Below, one piece after another: positions 1-8,226 of a stretch of 64,000 bases of DNA. The notes under the pieces were generated by a model that searched no databases, was not told the origin of the DNA, and saw only the letters and a program-made list of their open reading frames with translations. This stretch comes from an uncultured Bdellovibrionales bacterium (lineage in GTDB: Bacteria > Bdellovibrionota > Bdellovibrionia > Bdellovibrionales > JAMPXM01): contig CALBDW010000018.1 of the NCBI GenBank assembly GCA_937927435.1, positions 1-64,000 on the forward strand. Direction: 5' to 3'. The position numbers and the translations under genes were made by a program. How positions within the stretch are numbered: the first letter of the stretch is position 1; every line of letters starts with the position of its first letter.

Positions 1-51
1 AAAAACTAAATAAACATTGCATGTACTATAAAACCATCAGGAGGGGTCGCT

Positions 52-789
52 GTGCACAATGTACTTCTAGTGGAAGATTCGTCAGACGCTTTCAACCTTG
101 TCAAACGGGCGCTTGGAAGCTCTGTTCATCTCGAATGGGCGAAGTCGCTCGCGGAAGCATCTCGTGCGCTTCAGAAGAAAGCGTTCGATTTGATTCTTCT
201 CGACGTCATGCTCCCCGACGGCGACGGATACCGTTTATGCTCGATCCTGCAGACGGACGATCAGTTGAAAAATGTACCGGTCATTTTCTTGACCGCAAAG
301 AACTCGGTCTCCGACAAGGTGCTCGGCTTCTCCGTCGGCGCGGACGACTTCATCTCGAAGCCTTTCGACGGCCTGGAACTCAAAGCCCGCGTTGATTCCC
401 GTCTGCGGAAGCGCGACCGCGAGAAAATGGAATCCGATATCCTCAAGCTCGGCGATATCGAGATCAACAAGAGCACACAGAAGGTTCAGATCTTCGAGAA
501 CGGACAGGCGCACGATATCGACCTCACCCCGATCGAGTTCAAGCTCCTGCTTTTCCTCTGCAAAGAGGTCAACAAGGTTTATTCGCGGGATGAAATTCTC
601 AATTCGGTCTGGGGCGAAAGCATTCACGTTTACAGCCGGAGCGTCGACACGCACATCAGCAAGCTCCGCAAGAAACTCGGATCGAAGGCGAGTTACATCG
701 AATCGGTGCACGGCAGCGGCTATCGTTTCGTCGTCGACGAATCGTCGAAAGCCCCGCGCGTGGAACTGGCGCCCCACCCGTTACGTTAA
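52..789 (+). CDS. OmpR/PhoB-family response regulator
   Basis: DNA-binding two-component response regulator, 245 residues, the usual size for the family. The receiver domain covers about residues 2-115, with acidic pocket E8/D9, phospho-acceptor D51 in LLDVMLPDGDG, T81 and K103 (ISKPFDG). A winged-helix trans_reg_C domain follows (about 140-232; DLTPIEFKLL, SVDTHISKLRKKL, GYRF). The GTG start at 52 is chosen because AGGAGGGG lies at 39-46 with good spacing. No partner kinase is adjacent, so it is an orphan in this window or its kinase lies before base 1. A hairpin at 811-840 probably ends the transcript. The regulon cannot be read from sequence. Confidence 0.93.
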   Translation: MHNVLLVEDSSDAFNLVKRALGSSVHLEWAKSLAEASRALQKKAFDLILLDVMLPDGDGYRLCSILQTDDQLKNVPVIFLTAKNSVSDKVLGFSVGADDFISKPFDGLELKARVDSRLRKRDREKMESDILKLGDIEINKSTQKVQIFENGQAHDIDLTPIEFKLLLFLCKEVNKVYSRDEILNSVWGESIHVYSRSVDTHISKLRKKLGSKASYIESVHGSGYRFVVDESSKAPRVELAPHPLR

Positions 790-802
790 CCAGCCCTCTC
801 CT

Positions 803-958
803 CTAACGTTCGGAAGGCGCCGACGTGGCGCTTTCCGTTTCCGTCGGCTCCGGACGTACCCCTGGGGCTTTGAGGGCCGGAGTCATGAAATAAACGAACA
901 CGAACAGAACCAAAGTTAATACCATAAACGCGAGAATTGCCTTAAAGAACCACTTCAT
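803..958 (-). CDS. Small single-pass membrane protein (51 aa)
   Basis: ATG at 958 is preceded by a strong GGAGGGGAAG ribosome site. The product is 51 residues: a short basic N-terminus (MKWFFK), one hydrophobic helix of about residues 7-25, and a Pro/Thr/Ser-rich hydrophilic tail. This is the shape of a small inner-membrane protein with a periplasmic tail. It converges on the response-regulator gene and overlaps that gene's terminator. No family is recognised; the ribosome site and the clean membrane segment are the main support. Confidence 0.55.
   Translation of the reverse strand: MKWFFKAILAFMVLTLVLFVFVYFMTPALKAPGVRPEPTETESATSAPSER
811..840 (+). terminator. Hairpin terminator after the response regulator
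   Basis: CGGAAGGCGCC pairs with GGCGCTTTCCG around a 3-4 nt loop (one G-T pair) and is followed by TTT. It lies 22 bases after the regulator stop. The same bases encode the C-terminus of the small minus-strand ORF at 803-958. Confidence 0.6.
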
Positions 959-1061
959 CTTCCCCTCCGGCTTCCCTTGATTTTATGGGATTTCGTGCGC
1001 GCCCGCGGTGTGTAGAACGCTGAAACACCCCTTGGATTAGAAAAGGCCGTGCTTTCGGCGG

Positions 1062-1769
1062 TCATTCCCGCCGCGAGCCCTTAAATTCGATTTCAGCAAT
1101 GAGAGGAAGATGGTCTGAAGCCACCCGGGCCAATGGGTCAATGACGACTTTGCAGTCTATGCGATCCACATCCCCCGAAACGAAAACGCGGTCGAGCGCG
1201 AAACGCGGCCATTGAGAAGGAAAAGTCGCCATTCGTTTTGAAAAAGCGGAGAACGAACGCTCCAGGCGTAAGTTGTTACCCGTCCACGGCAGCCATTCAT
1301 TAAAATCGCCTGCAACGACGACGCGTTCGCTTTCGTCCCAGATGAGCCGCGAAAGCAGCCGGTCGACCTGAAAAGCTCGTTCCCAATACTTAAGACCCAG
1401 ATGCGTATTTACGACGCGGACGGGGCCACATTCATGCCGGAGTACAATCGCCAAGGCGCCGCGCGGTTCGAACCTGCGGAAACTCAAATCGTGCTCTTCG
1501 CATTGAAGAATTTCGTGGCGCGTGAGGATCGCGTTACCGTACGCCCCGTAGTCACTGCGCAAGGTCGGTCCCATGACGGCTTCCATTCCCAGCTTGGAAG
1601 CCAAATACTCCAGCTGATTCGTCTTGGCGTCGACTAAAAGTGACGAGTCCACCTCCTGAAGCGCGATAACGTCGGCCTTAAGCGACTTCAAAACGCTCGC
1701 GATCCTTTCGGGCCTATATCCTCCGTCCAGCCCGATGCAACGGTGAATATTCCAGGTGATGACTTTCAC
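1062..1769 (-). CDS. Endonuclease/exonuclease/phosphatase-family protein
   Basis: Metal-dependent hydrolase of the EEP (DNase I-like) fold, 235 residues, whole domain. Visible motifs in order: WNIH with N7, ALQEVD with E39, VNTHLG with H123, AGDFNEW with D155/N157, and ASDHLPL with D219/H220. These make up the expected Mg-binding and catalytic set. There is no signal peptide, so it is probably cytoplasmic. The substrate (DNA, RNA, phospholipid or sugar phosphate) cannot be decided from the motifs. Nothing nearby is co-transcribed with it. Confidence 0.87.
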   Translation of the reverse strand: MKVITWNIHRCIGLDGGYRPERIASVLKSLKADVIALQEVDSSLLVDAKTNQLEYLASKLGMEAVMGPTLRSDYGAYGNAILTRHEILQCEEHDLSFRRFEPRGALAIVLRHECGPVRVVNTHLGLKYWERAFQVDRLLSRLIWDESERVVVAGDFNEWLPWTGNNLRLERSFSAFSKRMATFPSQWPRFALDRVFVSGDVDRIDCKVVIDPLARVASDHLPLIAEIEFKGSRRE

Positions 1770-1932
1770 ACGGCGATATTATGACTTTTCTAAAAATTCG
1801 AGACCGTCGTTCCCACCGGTTCGGCCTCGCCTAAGCGCGGGAAGAAAACTCCGCAAAAACTAATAGGACTCGCCCACCCGAAAAGACGCATGATGGGAAG
1901 GTGTGGCGGCGTCTATGCCCCAAGGAGGCCGA

Positions 1933-2181
1933 ATGGATTGGATCGTCATTTTGGTCCTGGGCGTGATCGTCGGACTTCTGGCTTCTTTCATCACAGCTGA
2001 AGCCGGAATGCCTCAGATCCTCACGTTGGCTTTGGGAGTCGCGGGCGTCTTTATCGGCGCTTTTCTCAGCAAGTTAACGGGATTCAACGCCATCGGACCA
2101 GCGACCATTTACATCATGGGGACCGTTATCGCCATCTGCATTTTAGCCGGCGGGACCCTCGCATACACGCTGACGAAATAA
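1933..2181 (+). CDS. GlsB/YeaQ/YmgE-family stress membrane protein
   Basis: Small integral membrane protein of 82 residues with three hydrophobic segments (about 3-22, 28-48, 55-80) and Gly-rich helices typical of the family once called transglycosylase-associated. ATG at 1933 is used because AAGGAGG sits 6 bases upstream; an in-frame upstream start at 1903 has no such site. Relatives are usually induced by stress or stationary phase, but their molecular role is unknown. It fits the neighbouring YqjD/YqjE-like and DUF1328-like proteins as a stress-type envelope group. Confidence 0.8.
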   Translation: MDWIVILVLGVIVGLLASFITAEAGMPQILTLALGVAGVFIGAFLSKLTGFNAIGPATIYIMGTVIAICILAGGTLAYTLTK

Positions 2182-2186
2182 CGGCA

Positions 2187-2690
2187 TCATGTCGGAGAGG
2201 GCTCCGGTCGCATCGCAAGATCACGGACTCTCTTCACTCGCTCGAGTTCCGCTTCGTATGCTTCTTCCTCATGATGCCGCCTGACGGCTTTAAGCGGATT
2301 CGGAGGAACAGCTCCCGGCCACGGCCCCAGCGCCACTTCCATCAGCTCGTACGATTTCGACATCTCCAGCCAGCGCTTCTGACTGAACACGATCGCCATA
2401 GCAATACCTGCTGCCAGCATGAGCAAAATGCCGATGCCGGAGGTCAGGACCGCGAACGTCGTCGGTTCAAGAGGCGCCAGAGCTAAAAGTCCCATGACCA
2501 ATAGAATCACTCCCGAGACAAAAAGCGCCGCCGTCGCGCCGAGCGCGACCAAACCCATCAGACCGAGGCGCGCGAATTCGACGGCTCTCAAATATCCTCG
2601 AACCGCCTGCAAAGAACCGCGTCGAATCTTCGCTTCGAAAAAGCGAGTGTAGACGGCCATAAACAAGGCTCTAAGAAATCGATTGACCAT
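2187..2690 (-). CDS. YqjE-like membrane protein (holin superfamily III type)
   Basis: 167 residues with an amphipathic N-terminus, two hydrophobic helices (about residues 42-65 and 78-105) and a charged C-terminal tail with a short heptad-like Glu/Arg stretch. It lies 16 bases behind the YqjD-like gene, the same order as yqjD-yqjE in enterobacteria, which is the main reason for the call. YqjE-type proteins sit in the inner membrane; their function is unsettled. Sequence similarity is judged by eye only, so hypothetical membrane protein is the cautious label. Confidence 0.6.
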   Translation of the reverse strand: MVNRFLRALFMAVYTRFFEAKIRRGSLQAVRGYLRAVEFARLGLMGLVALGATAALFVSGVILLVMGLLALAPLEPTTFAVLTSGIGILLMLAAGIAMAIVFSQKRWLEMSKSYELMEVALGPWPGAVPPNPLKAVRRHHEEEAYEAELERVKRVRDLAMRPEPSPT

Positions 2691-2706
2691 GTGGCCCCCT
2701 TTTCAT

Positions 2707-3057
2707 TCAGTGCCGATAACCGGAGTCGGTTTTCCGTTCCGGGCGACGTTCTGTGCCGACAGCAAGACCAAGCAGGAACGCCCCCAAAGCGACTCCCCCG
2801 ATAATGGGCCACGGGTTGGCGCGCATTTTCGAGTCGACGTATTGAAAGACTTCGCGACCGGAACCCATTGCATCCTCGATGGATTCCATCGCTTTCGAAC
2901 TGAACTCGCGAAGCCCTTCAACCGCATCGGCCGACATTTCCGAAACGGCCGACTTTAATTCATTAAAGCCCGCGCTCCGCGAAAGTGCTTCGTCCACCAT
3001 CCGAATGGCTTCCTTGATGCTTTCGGGACGTTTCGACGAACCGGAGCCGTAATTCAT
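2707..3057 (-). CDS. YqjD/ElaB-like (DUF883) membrane-anchored protein
   Basis: 116 residues: a long soluble helical region followed by a single C-terminal membrane anchor (ANPWPIIGGVALGAFLLGL, about residues 80-98) and a basic end. The NPW motif before a Gly-rich tail anchor is the hallmark of YqjD/ElaB proteins, some of which associate with ribosomes at the membrane in stationary phase. The ATG at 3057 has AAGGAGGGG directly upstream; the longer in-frame TTG at 3129 has no such support. It is first of a two-gene unit with the YqjE-like protein. Confidence 0.75.
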   Translation of the reverse strand: MNYGSGSSKRPESIKEAIRMVDEALSRSAGFNELKSAVSEMSADAVEGLREFSSKAMESIEDAMGSGREVFQYVDSKMRANPWPIIGGVALGAFLLGLAVGTERRPERKTDSGYRH

Positions 3058-3337
3058 AAGCCCCTCCTTGGCGATGTCACTTCCGTCGTAAAAAGCCTGA
3101 TGGATTTCCTCCTTGGACGCCAACGGCAAACGCTCTTGTTGCGATAATTTGAAATTCAGCGTGCGACCTCTTTTCGCTGCTGTCGGGGTCCGCCTCTGGC
3201 CGCGTCAGAATTTCCCGCAACGAGCCGCATGGAAATTTCGATCTTTTCTCATTATCCGCGATTTCAGATGCGGACCGCGGGCAAGTAAGCTCTCTTCAGA
3301 TGACATCCGGGCGTCGTCCCGGGAGGGAGGAAGCGAA

Positions 3338-3520
3338 ATGCTTTACTGGGCTCTTATCTTTTTCGTCGTCTCCATCGTCGCCGCCTTTTTCGGCTTCAGC
3401 GGCACAGCCTCGACGTCGTCCGGAATCGCACAAATTTTGTTTTACGTCTTCCTGGTGTTCTTTATTGTCACACTGGTCGCCGCGTTTTCGAAGGGAGGGC
3501 CGCGCCGCCGGACACGCTGA
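3338..3520 (+). CDS. DUF1328/YtjA-like small membrane protein (60 aa)
   Basis: Starts [11 protein letters not shown] and has two hydrophobic helices with a Gly/Ala/Ser-rich turn between them, ending in a basic tail (GPRRRTR). The length and the pattern W-x-x-I-F-F-V-V ... GFSGTA match the YtjA/DUF1328 family of small stress-associated membrane proteins. ATG at 3338 follows GGGAGGGAGGAAGCGAA, a strong ribosome site; upstream in-frame starts are unsupported. Function is unknown beyond stress association in relatives. Confidence 0.82.
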   Translation: MLYWALIFFVVSIVAAFFGFSGTASTSSGIAQILFYVFLVFFIVTLVAAFSKGGPRRRTR

Positions 3521-3697
3521 TTTTAAAAATCGGCGGAAACCATGTCTCATCCATTCCACACTTTTTAAATGGACGAGAAAAGAAAAGCCCAAATCTTCAT
3601 CGTAGGTTTCAAGTCACAGATTCGGGGCGTTGCGCCCGCCGCGGCCCGGTCATGAGCAGGCCCGGCACAGTTAAATCATCTGAGGAGGTCTCATTAA

Positions 3698-4300
3698 ATG
3701 GAGATCATCAGCAAAACCGGAAAGGTCTTGTTCGAAAACAAGTCTGTCGAACGCTTTCGTGATCTCGTTGAAGAGGCCGTGCAACTTGGACTGGATCTAA
3801 GCGACGCCGATTTGAGCCATCAGGATCTTTCCTTCGCGGGACTCGCAGAAGCCCATTTGGTCGGCGCAAATTTCACCGGGGCGAACCTCGACGGCGTTAT
3901 CTTGGACAAAGCCAAGCTCAACGGCGCATGTTTCCGCGGGGCTTCGCTCAAGGGGGCGCAACTCTCGGAGGCGTCACTGATCTGGTGCGATTTCACCGAA
4001 GCGCAACTCATCAGGGCGGATCTCTCACAAGCCCTTTTGCAGGGGGCGACTTTCCAGTGCGCCTCTTTGCAAAAAGCCGATCTTTCGCGCGCGAATCTCT
4101 ACGGCGCACATTTAAGCGGGGCTAACCTCATGTGGGCGAATCTCTGCGGAGTCGATTTGTCGGGAGCCGATCTTTCCGCGTGCGACCTTTACGGCGCCTT
4201 TATGGACATGCAAGCCGTCTTGAGAACGAACTTTCGCTCCGTCAATTTGCAGAACACAATGCTCGCCAACACGCTTCTCCAGCTCTCGCTCCCCGTTTGA
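3698..4300 (+). CDS. Pentapeptide-repeat protein
   Basis: 200 residues. From about residue 35 to 195 it is almost entirely tandem pentapeptides of the A(D/N)LxX type (ADLSHQDLSFAGLAEAHLVG and onward), which fold as a right-handed quadrilateral beta-helix. Length and lack of other domains resemble free-standing pentapeptide proteins; some of these mimic DNA and protect gyrase, but most are uncharacterised, so no function is assigned. AGGAGG lies 10 bases before the ATG. It is monocistronic and ends in a hairpin shared with the convergent gene. Confidence 0.9.
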   Translation: MEIISKTGKVLFENKSVERFRDLVEEAVQLGLDLSDADLSHQDLSFAGLAEAHLVGANFTGANLDGVILDKAKLNGACFRGASLKGAQLSEASLIWCDFTEAQLIRADLSQALLQGATFQCASLQKADLSRANLYGAHLSGANLMWANLCGVDLSGADLSACDLYGAFMDMQAVLRTNFRSVNLQNTMLANTLLQLSLPV

Positions 4301-4307
4301 CGCCCGC

Positions 4308-4326
4308 AGCGCCTTACGAAGGCGCT
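4308..4326. terminator. Hairpin between convergent genes
   Basis: AGCGCCTT and AAGGCGCT form an 8-bp perfect stem with a 3-nt loop between the stop codons of the pentapeptide protein and the convergent secreted protein. There is no strong T tract, so efficiency is uncertain. Confidence 0.45.
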
Positions 4327-4793
4327 TACCGGATGGCGAAAACCTCGTTCGTACGGACCGTGAAGCTTTTAAAGGCGAACACTTCGCCGTTTTCGTCGAT
4401 ATAAAAGAAAGCGCGCCCCAATTCCATATTGTCGAATTCAATGATTTCTGAGGAATCGAGTTTCTCGGGGACAAAAACGAAAAGAGGGCCGACCAGAGTG
4501 ATCTCGAGTCTCAGCAAATCCACGCCGCCGAATTCAGCGTCGACGTAAACGAACTTTTGGCCGTTGTAGGCCTTAAACTCGAGGGCCCGCACCGTCACGA
4601 TGTCGCGAAAACGCACGTGTCCGTAACAAGCCTCGACAATAAAGAGAGGCTCTTCGCTTGCGCGCGAATTAGAACCACACCACTCCGCGGTAAAGCGGGA
4701 CATCTCCGGCGGAGGACTGCCGGGAATGATCGACTCGGCATGCGCTGAGGGCAAAAAACCGAGAGCGGAAATGAACGCGATGACGAAGAGCAT
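4326..4793 (-). CDS. Secreted hypothetical protein
   Basis: 155 residues with a clear Sec signal (MLFVIAFISALGFLPSAHA, cleavage after AHA about residue 19). The mature part is acidic and beta-rich with two Cys (WCGSN, EACYG) that could form a disulphide. No family is recognised. AGGAGAGG lies just upstream of the ATG. It is a single gene, convergent with the pentapeptide-repeat gene. Likely periplasmic; no function can be assigned. Confidence 0.7.
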   Translation of the reverse strand: MLFVIAFISALGFLPSAHAESIIPGSPPPEMSRFTAEWCGSNSRASEEPLFIVEACYGHVRFRDIVTVRALEFKAYNGQKFVYVDAEFGGVDLLRLEITLVGPLFVFVPEKLDSSEIIEFDNMELGRAFFYIDENGEVFAFKSFTVRTNEVFAIR

Positions 4794-4902
4794 GCCTCTC
4801 CTTTAAGCGATAGGGCCTAAAGTCACAGTATTTTTTAGCTTTTGGCAAACGATTTTCATTTGATTGCGGCCCGTCATAAAAGTGCCGTGGCGGCGAGGAA
4901 TA

Positions 4903-4934
4903 AAAAAACGGGACCCGTTCCCGAGTCCCGTTTT
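4903..4934 (-). terminator. Rho-independent terminator of hppA
   Basis: Read on the minus strand, AAAACGGGAC and GTCCCGTTTT form a 10-bp stem with a 10-nt loop, followed by an uninterrupted run of seven T. It lies about 30 bases after the hppA stop. A textbook intrinsic terminator. Confidence 0.88.
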
Positions 4935-4964
4935 GCGAATTTGCGTTCAGCTCATGCCAAGCGA

Positions 4965-7478
4965 TTACTTAGCCGCGGCTTCGCGAGTGGTCGTCGCCTG
5001 AGCGAGCGCGCCGCTCGAACGGATCCGCATGCCGTAGAATGAACGGTAGACGAAGAAGAGACCGATGACGAAGAAGATCAAACCGATGATCGTCGTCGTC
5101 ATACCGCCGTCCGCACGCATGCTCGCCGCGATTTCTGCGGCCAAAAGACCGAAGAGCGTCGTGAACTTGATGATCGGGTTCAGAGCGACCGACGAAGTGT
5201 CTTTGAAGGGGTCACCGACCGTGTCACCTACGACCGTTGCGGCATGGAGTTCCGTACCTTTTTCCTTCAAGTCGACTTCGACGACTTTCTTCGCGTTATC
5301 CCAAGCACCGCCGGCGTTCGCCATGAAGAGCGCTTGATAGAGACCGAAGACAGCAATCGAGATGAGGTACGCCGTGAAGAAGGTCGCGCTGAAGAACGCG
5401 AACGCGAGCGTCAGCGTGAAGATCACAGCGAAGATATTGAACATACCTTTTTGCGCGTAGATCGTGCAGATCTTCACGACCTCTTTCGACGATTCAACTG
5501 AAGCGGCTTCCGTCGTATCCAGCTTGATGTTCTCTTTAATGTACTGGACGGCACGGAACGCACCAGTCGTCACGGCCTGCATCGACGCGCCCGAGAACCA
5601 GAAGATCACGGCGCCGCCCATGATCACACCCAGAAGAACGTGCGGATCAAGGAGCGAGAGCTGGAGATTCAAGAGCAGGATGATCGAGAAGATCATCGTC
5701 GTCGCGCCGATAACCGCCGTACCGATCAACACCGGCTTAGCTGTAGCTTTGAAGGTGTTACCGGCCGAGTCATTCTCTTCGAGGTATTGCTTGCCGCCTT
5801 GGAAATCCGGCTTGAAGCCGTATTCTTTTTCAATTTCCGAAGAAATGTTCGGCAAGAGTTCGATTTGCGAAAGCTCGAAGACCGACTGCGCGTTGTCAGT
5901 CACCGGGCCGTAGGAGTCGACCGCGATGGTCACGGGACCCATGCCCAAGAAACCGAACGCCAAGAGACCGAATGCGAAGACGGCATGGATCGCCGAGAAG
6001 TTCGCTTCAGCCGACATCGGGATGAGGCTAATCAGGTCGTCGTGGTTAGCGGCCCAGTAAGAAACAAGCATCAGGACCGCGATCGCGAGACCTTTCCAGA
6101 ACGCCGAGAAGTTACCGGCGACGATACCCGAAAGGACCGTCAAGCTCGCACCGCCTTCACGGCCCGAATCGACGATTTCAGAAACGTGACGGCTGTGAGC
6201 CGACGTGAACACACGAGTCATTTCCGGGATCAAAGCAGCACCCAAGGTACCGCAGGAAATGATCGTCGAGATACGCCACCAGAGCGAGTCGTTAATTCCA
6301 CCGAGCATCATGTGCGTGACGGTGAAAGTAACGATGATCGAAACGATCGAGGTGATCCAAACAAGCGACGTAAGCGGGATCTCGAAGTTGAAACGTTTTT
6401 TGTCCCCGAACATCGCTTTGGCGACACCGTTATTAATCCAGTAAGAGACGATCGAGGTGAGGATCATCAAAACCCGCATCGTGAAAAGCCACACGATGAG
6501 GGTCGCCTGCATCTTCGCGCCTTCGGGCGAAGTTTCATGCACGCCGCCAGCGCCCAAGCTGGTGCCGATGGCGAGGATGATGAACGTGATGAGGGCGACA
6601 CCCGTCACGCCGTAAGTTTCGAAACCGTCGGCCGTCGGACCAACCGAGTCACCTGCGTTGTCGCCCGTGCAGTCCGCGATAACGCCGGGGTTACGAGCGT
6701 CGTCTTCTTTGATGTTGAAGACGATTTTCATCAAGTCGGACGCGATATCCGCGATCTTTGTAAAGATACCGCCACAGATCCGAAGAGCCGATGCGCCCAA
6801 GGATTCACCGATCGCGAAACCGATGAAGCAAGCACCCGCGCTTTCAGCAGGGACGAAAAGGAGGATCGCGATCATGAGCAGGAGCTCAACGCAGATCAAA
6901 ACAACACCGATCGACATACCAGCGCGGAGCGGGATGTCCATCACGGGGAACGGCTTACCGGCCAAAGACGCGAAAGCCGTGCGGCTGTTCGCGTACGTGT
7001 TGATCCGGATACCAAACCAAGCCACGCCGAACGAACCGAGAATACCGAGCACCGACCACAAGAGGATCAGCAAAACTTTGTCGGCGCTGAACTGGTTAAG
7101 GTAGCCGAAGTAGAACACAATGCAGATGCCGATCGCGATCTCAAGCAAAACGAGGAACTTACCTTGTTGCAGGAGGTACGTTTTGCAGGTCTCGTAAATC
7201 AGGTTCGAGACGTTCAGCATCGCCTTGTGAGCCTTCAAGTTCTTAATGCGCGCAAACTCGAAAAGGCCGAAGAGAATACCGAACACCGCGATTACAAGTC
7301 CGCCCATGAGAATGGAGCGGCCCGACATCGTCGTGCCGAACATATTGATGTCGACACCGAGGTCCGGCATCACAAGGTCGGCTTCACTCGCCATACCTAC
7401 TGCTGTGAACAAAATGGGAAGGACGAAGGCCGCTAGGCGCCCCAGGCCCACCCAGGAAATCAAACGACTCATGCGCAT
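4965..7478 (-). CDS. hppA: Membrane-bound proton-pumping pyrophosphatase
   Basis: Hydrolyses cytoplasmic pyrophosphate and couples this to ion transport across the inner membrane. 837 residues, somewhat longer than typical because of loop insertions, with about 16 membrane helices. Substrate-site motifs are intact: DDARNPGVIADCTGDNAGD in the first half and GDTVGDPFKDTSS near the C-terminus. The site GNTFKAT has Lys where K+-dependent enzymes have Ala, so it should be K+-independent, and such enzymes pump H+ (family knowledge). ATG at 7478 follows GGAGGG; the frame stays open upstream to 7592 but without a ribosome site. It is monocistronic with its own terminator. The 200 bases upstream hold no other gene. 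Confidence 0.95.
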   Translation of the reverse strand: MRMSRLISWVGLGRLAAFVLPILFTAVGMASEADLVMPDLGVDINMFGTTMSGRSILMGGLVIAVFGILFGLFEFARIKNLKAHKAMLNVSNLIYETCKTYLLQQGKFLVLLEIAIGICIVFYFGYLNQFSADKVLLILLWSVLGILGSFGVAWFGIRINTYANSRTAFASLAGKPFPVMDIPLRAGMSIGVVLICVELLLMIAILLFVPAESAGACFIGFAIGESLGASALRICGGIFTKIADIASDLMKIVFNIKEDDARNPGVIADCTGDNAGDSVGPTADGFETYGVTGVALITFIILAIGTSLGAGGVHETSPEGAKMQATLIVWLFTMRVLMILTSIVSYWINNGVAKAMFGDKKRFNFEIPLTSLVWITSIVSIIVTFTVTHMMLGGINDSLWWRISTIISCGTLGAALIPEMTRVFTSAHSRHVSEIVDSGREGGASLTVLSGIVAGNFSAFWKGLAIAVLMLVSYWAANHDDLISLIPMSAEANFSAIHAVFAFGLLAFGFLGMGPVTIAVDSYGPVTDNAQSVFELSQIELLPNISSEIEKEYGFKPDFQGGKQYLEENDSAGNTFKATAKPVLIGTAVIGATTMIFSIILLLNLQLSLLDPHVLLGVIMGGAVIFWFSGASMQAVTTGAFRAVQYIKENIKLDTTEAASVESSKEVVKICTIYAQKGMFNIFAVIFTLTLAFAFFSATFFTAYLISIAVFGLYQALFMANAGGAWDNAKKVVEVDLKEKGTELHAATVVGDTVGDPFKDTSSVALNPIIKFTTLFGLLAAEIAASMRADGGMTTTIIGLIFFVIGLFFVYRSFYGMRIRSSGALAQATTTREAAAK

Positions 7479-7680
7479 AATTAATTTCCCTCCGAGCTGT
7501 CTCAGCTCAGTCGATAACGGTGGTTTTTGACCGTACTTGTTCAATATGGACTCGTGACACTTAGCGCACGAAGAAACTGATGTCACGACCAAAGACGGAG
7601 TTTTTAAGTTGATTATGGCAGTTTAGTGCAGCGCAGCTTGTTTAAAAATTAAGCTGATCAAAAAAACGGCATTGAACCGT

Positions 7681-7779
7681 CCAAACTGGCTCACTCTCGT
7701 GGGGATGAGCGGAAAAGCTCAAAAAACAACAGTCAAGACGAGTCTTTAGGAGCACCACCATGAAAGTGAGCTAGTTTGG
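7681..7779. repeat. 97-99 bp inverted-repeat element, copy A
   Basis: Bounded by near-perfect terminal inverted repeats: CCAAACTGGCTCACT at the left end against CCAAACTAGCTCACT read inward from the right end, extending imperfectly to about 22 bp. An inner hairpin TGAGC-GGAAAA-GCTCA lies at about 7706-7721. It contains no ORF. Its reverse complement matches 20158-20254 over 97 bases without gaps (84 identical by my count). It starts 9 bases after the arfB stop codon. Probably a MITE-like non-autonomous element or a structured 3' element; a terminator role is possible. Confidence 0.8.
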
Positions 7780-7787
7780 CCGTTGGC

Positions 7788-8219
7788 TCAATCCTCGTCC
7801 CGAAAACGACGATTGCGCTTTTTCTCGCTTTGAATCCTTTTGGCTTTTAAACGCCGCAACTTTGACCCGACTGTCGGTTTCGTCGGGATTCGCTTCTTCG
7901 GCGGCTTCGCGACAGAGGCGATCATCGCACGCAATTTCTCCATGCACTCGGCGGCGTTGCGCGCCTGATCCCGGAAGCGGTCGCTCGTGATCAGAAGGTC
8001 TCCTTCACGGGTGAGCTTCGCCCCAAATTTTTCCAGGAAACGCTCGCGCATTCCACCGGTCAGTACGCGCGACGAACGCGCGTTCCAACGAAGCACGGCT
8101 TTGCTGTTCACTTTGTTGACGTTTTGACCACCAGCTCCAGAACTGCGCACGAACGTGAAATGCAGTTCGTCTTGGGGAATTTTGATCGACGGAGTCGATC
8201 CCTGGGATTCTTCCGCCAT
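7788..8219 (-). CDS. arfB: Peptidyl-tRNA hydrolase ArfB (ribosome rescue)
   Basis: Single-domain release-factor-1-like protein of 143 residues that rescues ribosomes stalled on non-stop mRNA. The catalytic GGQ is at residues 30-32 within RSSGAGGQNVNKV, and the C-terminus is a long basic tail (KPPKKRIPTKP ... KKRNRRFRDED), the part that enters the empty mRNA channel in ArfB/YaeJ. It lacks the stop-codon recognition domain of RF1/RF2, as expected. Its start lies 7 bases after the pepA stop, so the two genes form an operon. The repeat element at 7681-7779 lies immediately downstream. Confidence 0.92.
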   Translation of the reverse strand: MAEESQGSTPSIKIPQDELHFTFVRSSGAGGQNVNKVNSKAVLRWNARSSRVLTGGMRERFLEKFGAKLTREGDLLITSDRFRDQARNAAECMEKLRAMIASVAKPPKKRIPTKPTVGSKLRRLKAKRIQSEKKRNRRFRDED

Positions 8220-8226
8220 GACGAGA

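Noticed and set aside
1465..1474. GGTTCGAACC, like a tRNA T-loop
   Set aside because: No cloverleaf can be built around it, and it lies inside the EEP-family coding sequence.
5640..7436. 598-codon open frame on the plus strand
   Set aside because: It lies wholly opposite hppA, has a composition of Arg/Asp/His-rich text without motifs, and arises from the biased codon use of the real gene.
7479..7592. Open in-frame extension before hppA containing CAKCH, a haem-like motif
   Set aside because: No ribosome site at the upstream GTG, a good one at 7478, and membrane pyrophosphatases do not carry c-type haem. The CxxCH is taken as chance.
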